64,000 bases of DNA, from NCBI RefSeq assembly GCF_965225875.1, contig NZ_CBDDBS010000002.1, positions 3,782,001 to 3,846,000 of the forward strand, read 5' to 3'. Numbering within the stretch: position 1 is the stretch's first letter; each line of letters begins with the position of its first letter. This stretch comes from Haliscomenobacter sp965225875 (GTDB lineage: Bacteria > Bacteroidota > Bacteroidia > Chitinophagales > Saprospiraceae). A model generated the notes under the pieces. It was given only the letters and a program-made list of their open reading frames with translations, did not search any database and was not told the DNA's origin. Below are positions 60,863 to 64,000 of this stretch, piece after piece. The position numbers and the translations under genes were made by a program.

Positions 60863-62122
60863 ATGAAACTACTGTTTGCGCTGACCATCATTTTTTTGAC
60901 TTTGGGGTTGCGTGCACAAACCAATCCTTATTTGAAGGACTTGAGTGCCTTAAAAACCATCTTGCAAAAGACGCCCTCCTACAAATCACAAATAAAGGGC
61001 AAACAATTGGCCCTCTACAATGATCTCTATGATCGCTTGGCTTCAGATACGGCAAGTAAAGTGAATGGCTACAACTATTTCTACAAGCTGGCACAACTGA
61101 TTTTCCCCTTGAAGGACAATCACCTTGCATTTTACCAAATTCCTGATGATGAAAATTTCAAAGACCAGGAGCGTATTGAGCAATTCATTACAAGTAAAGA
61201 ATTCCAGGATTACCCCAAATATGTGGGCAATCTGGATTCCTTAAAATCAGCATTAGCCGCAAAGTCTCTTGATTCCATTGAGGGTATTTATCACTATGGC
61301 CAATATTATTCAGTTGGATTGTTCAAGAGCAGCAACAAGGAGTACACCGGGGTGGTACTGGAATCAGTGGTCCCTTTATGGCAAAAAGGGCAGGTTGCTA
61401 TACATCTTTACGAATATGGTCCCAACTTGTTCAAAGCCATATACGGACACCCGCTAACTAAAAACTTCATGCTTCAGCCCATTGAAAAATATCAAAATCA
61501 GGAATTGGTCAACTCGTACTTCTACGGCTCTTATGCTCAAAGTATTTATTCAAAAAGGCTGCAACAACTTGACTTTGTCAACTTACCTAAAAATGCACCC
61601 AAGTTTGAGTTAAAACAAGTAGCTGACGACATCCAATACCTGGTCGTAAGGACTTTTCAGGTTGATCGTTCGAACGCGGAAAAGTCAGCTATCTTCCTTG
61701 ATTCGATTAAAAATTCCCTGACCGCAGCAAATCTCATTTTAGACCTGAGAAACAGTGAAGGTGGTGCGAGGAGAATGGCCAGTAAATACGTCCAGCTCAT
61801 CCGGAAATACACCCCCAAAAGCCATGTTTTTATTTTGATCAACAATGGAACCTTGAGCCAGGCCGAAATCCTCACCTTGCGCTTGAAAAAATTTAAAAAT
61901 ACCACGACTCTTGGGCAGGCAACCAAAGGGATGTTGAGCTACGGAAGCAATTACGGGAAACGGGAAAAATTGCCCAGCCAACATTTTGAGGTTTATGTAA
62001 CGGATATGAAAAACCCGGCAAAATTGTTGAAGTACGAAGACGTCGGGATCAACCCGGATATTGCCCTGGATGAAGATTCTAACTGGATTGAACAGGTAAT
62101 CAAAATCATCAGGGAGTTGTAA
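60863..62122 (+). CDS. S41 (tail-specific) peptidase-like protein, secreted
   Basis: The start at 60863 (MKLLFALTIIFLTLGLRAQ) gives a signal peptide. The C-terminal half has the S41 pattern: NLILDLRNSEGGARRMASKYV, a nucleophile region NNGTLSQAEILTL and a Lys in TLGQATKGML, so the Ser/Lys dyad appears kept. The N-terminal part (about 20-230) is unassigned and no PDZ domain is visible. 419 residues. Confidence 0.82.
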   Translation: MKLLFALTIIFLTLGLRAQTNPYLKDLSALKTILQKTPSYKSQIKGKQLALYNDLYDRLASDTASKVNGYNYFYKLAQLIFPLKDNHLAFYQIPDDENFKDQERIEQFITSKEFQDYPKYVGNLDSLKSALAAKSLDSIEGIYHYGQYYSVGLFKSSNKEYTGVVLESVVPLWQKGQVAIHLYEYGPNLFKAIYGHPLTKNFMLQPIEKYQNQELVNSYFYGSYAQSIYSKRLQQLDFVNLPKNAPKFELKQVADDIQYLVVRTFQVDRSNAEKSAIFLDSIKNSLTAANLILDLRNSEGGARRMASKYVQLIRKYTPKSHVFILINNGTLSQAEILTLRLKKFKNTTTLGQATKGMLSYGSNYGKREKLPSQHFEVYVTDMKNPAKLLKYEDVGINPDIALDEDSNWIEQVIKIIREL

Positions 62123-62508
62123 AATGTTGCAACCTGAGGGTTTGTAGCTCAAATGCATCTGAAATCTTGTAACCCGCCGCTTTATCGGCGGGCTTAAATG
62201 TACCCCCTACTCTCACATCTAACATCCTTCTAGTGGCTTGCATCCAATGATTGATGTGCGCTCTGGAAGGATGTTAGATGTGAGAGGAGGGGGTACTTGG
62301 GGCCACCCGTTGAAACAGACGGCTACAATATGTTGGATGTGATTAATGGGAATACATGGATGATAATTTTGTGTTCAAGCCATTTAAAAACCCAGAACTT
62401 ATGTTAGTATTAAAAATCTCAGCGCGTTGGAAAATCAGTACGCTTGGTTTATCTTTAGCAAACGAGAGTAATGAGTGCCCAGATTTTCGTGTAATAGCCA
62501 ATTGTAAA
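62123..62508. other. Gene-free spacer with two hairpins
   Basis: CCCGCCG (62173-62179) and CGGCGGG (62186-62192) form a GC stem followed by CTTAAATG, possibly a terminator of the S41-like gene. Downstream, 62201-62230 and 62266-62295 form a 30-nt inverted repeat with one mismatch. The remainder (62296-62508) has an in-frame extension of the next gene but no convincing start. Confidence 0.75.
62201..62295. repeat. Long inverted repeat, 30-nt arms
   Basis: The inner 21 nt (62210-62230, CTCTCACATCTAACATCC plus TTC) are exactly complementary to 62266-62286, and the outer part (TACCCCCTA / GAGGGGGTA) has one mismatch. The 35-nt loop holds no clear inner hairpin. The mirrored arms contain the word ACATCTAACATCC. 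This is typical of the many long hairpins in this genome. Confidence 0.9.
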
Positions 62509-63117
62509 ATGACACGCCTACTTGCCTTTTTACTGACTATTTTTGTTTTGACCTTTGTAGCTTGCAAAAGCAACAAGACAGAAAACGAATTGACTAAATT
62601 AGAGCAGTATATCAACAGCACGGACAGTCTGACGGGAAGCTCAAAATTATTTGATCAACTTGTCATTAACATCTTGACAGATCATTCAGAGTTTAAAGTG
62701 ATAGATGATATAAAGCATTACCAAAACAACAGTTTAGGGAAACTGAAAGAGCAGACTTTCAATTTTTACAATGGCACCATAGGACAATATCCAAACTTGT
62801 CGTATGACTTAAAAATAACAGAATTCAAAACCGACCGACAGGCAGCAGTTGCATTTTGGAAAATTATTGAATTCCAAGCATGTTGTGTTCCAAACGAGGA
62901 CATTATTAAACTAAAAAACTTTGAAAACCTTGGCCATTTTAAAAACAATGCATCAACCACGTTGCTTTCTGAAAACGTACTTTTTGAATTAGCAATGGGT
63001 GACAGAGAAAACATAAATAAAGAAATATCAAAATCACTTGATCGACTTTTAGAGAAAAGAAAATATTTAAAACTTGAAATTGGACAAGGTGGACCAGCAA
63101 TTTGGACAAGAAAATAA
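62509..63117 (+). CDS. Hypothetical lipoprotein
   Basis: The ATG at 62509 (MTRLLAFLLTIFVLTFVAC) gives a lipobox VAC, so I prefer it to the open frame further upstream (62356). The mature protein of about 180 residues is charged and AT-rich at DNA level, with no recognised family. It may be a recent addition given its AT bias. Confidence 0.72.
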   Translation: MTRLLAFLLTIFVLTFVACKSNKTENELTKLEQYINSTDSLTGSSKLFDQLVINILTDHSEFKVIDDIKHYQNNSLGKLKEQTFNFYNGTIGQYPNLSYDLKITEFKTDRQAAVAFWKIIEFQACCVPNEDIIKLKNFENLGHFKNNASTTLLSENVLFELAMGDRENINKEISKSLDRLLEKRKYLKLEIGQGGPAIWTRK

Positions 63118-63205
63118 CAGAGCCATTGGCTATGCCATGAGGTTTGCAATGAATACACAAGTAGAATAAACCTCAGTTCTCAACCCTTAAAAATCCAACT
63201 CCCTC

Positions 63206-63622
63206 ATGAAAGAAAAATTAAAAGGACACTTCATCTACGGAGAACCCTACCCTGACCATATAAAAGGGACATCGGTTCCATTTGAAGTGGAGTGGACCTT
63301 AATCGATGGAATCATCAATGGTATTTGTGTGGACGATGAAGGCAAAAAGGTATTTGACACCCCAGCAAGTATCCGTGGTTTTATTGACGATGACATCATC
63401 AGTTTTATTAAGCAATACCCAAAGTGTTTGGAGATAGATGAAACTGGTAACACGAGGGTATCGGATGATTTGCCTTCACCCGAAATCCATTATTACGGAC
63501 TATTGATTGACAACCATTTTGAAGGCGACTGGACAATCACTACGGAGTATGTATTGGAGAATGGAGAAATTGAGTACTATGATTGCACGGGCACCTGGGA
63601 ATTGTTTAAACAGCAACTTTAA
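63206..63622 (+). CDS. Hypothetical acidic protein
   Basis: A 138-residue soluble, acidic protein (starting MKEKLKGHFIYGEPYPDHIK; end DCTGTWELFKQQL). Beta-rich, with VPFEVEWTLIDG and HFEGDWTITTEY. No family recognised; there is no signal peptide. Confidence 0.72.
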   Translation: MKEKLKGHFIYGEPYPDHIKGTSVPFEVEWTLIDGIINGICVDDEGKKVFDTPASIRGFIDDDIISFIKQYPKCLEIDETGNTRVSDDLPSPEIHYYGLLIDNHFEGDWTITTEYVLENGEIEYYDCTGTWELFKQQL

Positions 63623-63708
63623 TCGTAAATTTAGGTGTCGAAGGAGCCTGAAGAACAAACCTAGAGTTTTAAACACGGTCAGAATCCTGACTACAACAGC
63701 CTAATAAA

Positions 63709-64000
63709 ATGAATCAAGAAATAGCCATAAGAATCATCTTGGAAAGCCCTCCCTCGGGAGTTGACTTTGCCATTCAAAAAGGCAGCGGAAACACTTACGA
63801 AACCATTTTAAAGCAAAGATCAAGTGACAAGGATTTATCCTTTGAATTTAAAATTTCAGTTAAAGAAACCCAAACCGCTTTGCCGGATTTCAAAGGCCCC
63901 TATGTTCAAGGACCATCGAGTGAACGTTTCATTTATGTTGACATCGGTACGGCTGCTGGGCAATTCGATTCGGTCTGGACGCGTCGCTTGAAAGTCCCTT
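63709..64000 (+). CDS. DUF5990-like protein, truncated by the window edge
   Basis: The frame from ATG at 63709 (MNQEIAIRIILESPPSGVDF) is open to base 64000; about 97 codons are visible. The segments QKGSGNTYETI, DFKGPYVQGPSSERFIYVDIGTAAGQ and WTRRLKVP match, from memory, DUF5990, a family of small bacterial proteins of unknown function. The C-terminus lies outside the window. Confidence 0.82.
   Translation, partial: MNQEIAIRIILESPPSGVDFAIQKGSGNTYETILKQRSSDKDLSFEFKISVKETQTALPDFKGPYVQGPSSERFIYVDIGTAAGQFDSVWTRRLKVP

Overview
The window looks like chromosomal DNA of a Bacteroidota bacterium of the Saprospiria type (Haliscomenobacter/Lewinella-like). This is inferred from type IX secretion features (a PorP/SprF protein beside a 2129-residue adhesin with a gliding-type C-terminal sorting domain, and a subtilase with a 'FPNPF' sorting domain), TAnnTTTG -7 promoter boxes, and CHAT/STAND/TPR conflict genes. 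No rRNA operon, CRISPR array, transposase or phage structural gene was seen.

Layout. 1-9274 (all minus strand) is a conflict/defence island: an AT-rich SF2 helicase with a C-terminal PD-(D/E)XK-like nuclease, an AT-rich zinc/HEPN-like protein, a CHAT-protease/STAND-NTPase/TPR protein, an adaptor with an EAD11-like domain, and a TPR protein cut by the window edge. The last three share a short glycine-rich motif (xGxIxAxGxVxIGD), present twice in the adaptor. The island ends at a small gene remnant and a cluster of three tRNA genes (9411-9841). 10063-14616 is core genome on the minus strand: acpP-fabF-rnc plus an MtfA-like protein and a SWIM-protein-related one. 14824-17117 holds an outer-membrane barrel protein, lptB and two lipoproteins. 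17136-19675 holds a secreted thioredoxin-like protein and a Cys-rich secreted protein. 20004-24538 holds nadA, a MerR/TipAS regulator, a Tat-exported oxidoreductase and a CvpA-like protein.

24644-35152 is a probable catabolic operon behind a perfect 22-bp palindromic operator: ThuA-like, SGNH/PVC-propeller/cytochrome c fusion, TIM-barrel isomerase, enolase-superfamily dehydratase, VOC protein, 2-hydroxyacid dehydrogenase and a second heme-binding propeller protein. It would bring together periplasmic oxidation of a sugar-like substrate and cytoplasmic isomerisation/dehydration. 35251-46203 holds a Tat-signal HisC-like aminotransferase, serA, a T9SS subtilase, a NIPSNAP protein, a large HExxH/TolB-propeller/Omp85-barrel protein and a bestrophin. 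46266-56911 holds a polysaccharide deacetylase, gltX, the giant T9SS adhesin with its PorP/SprF partner, and ppa. 56973-64000 is a run of small plus-strand genes (methyltransferase, DoxX, winged helix, DUF1349, zincin-like, SRPBCC, S41-like, lipoproteins, DUF5990).

Intergenic spaces carry many long hairpins. Two or three belong to one family (CACCTTAG/CACCTAAG modules) and others are long, near-perfect inverted repeats with unrelated sequences. Family names come from memory of sequence families; no database search was possible.
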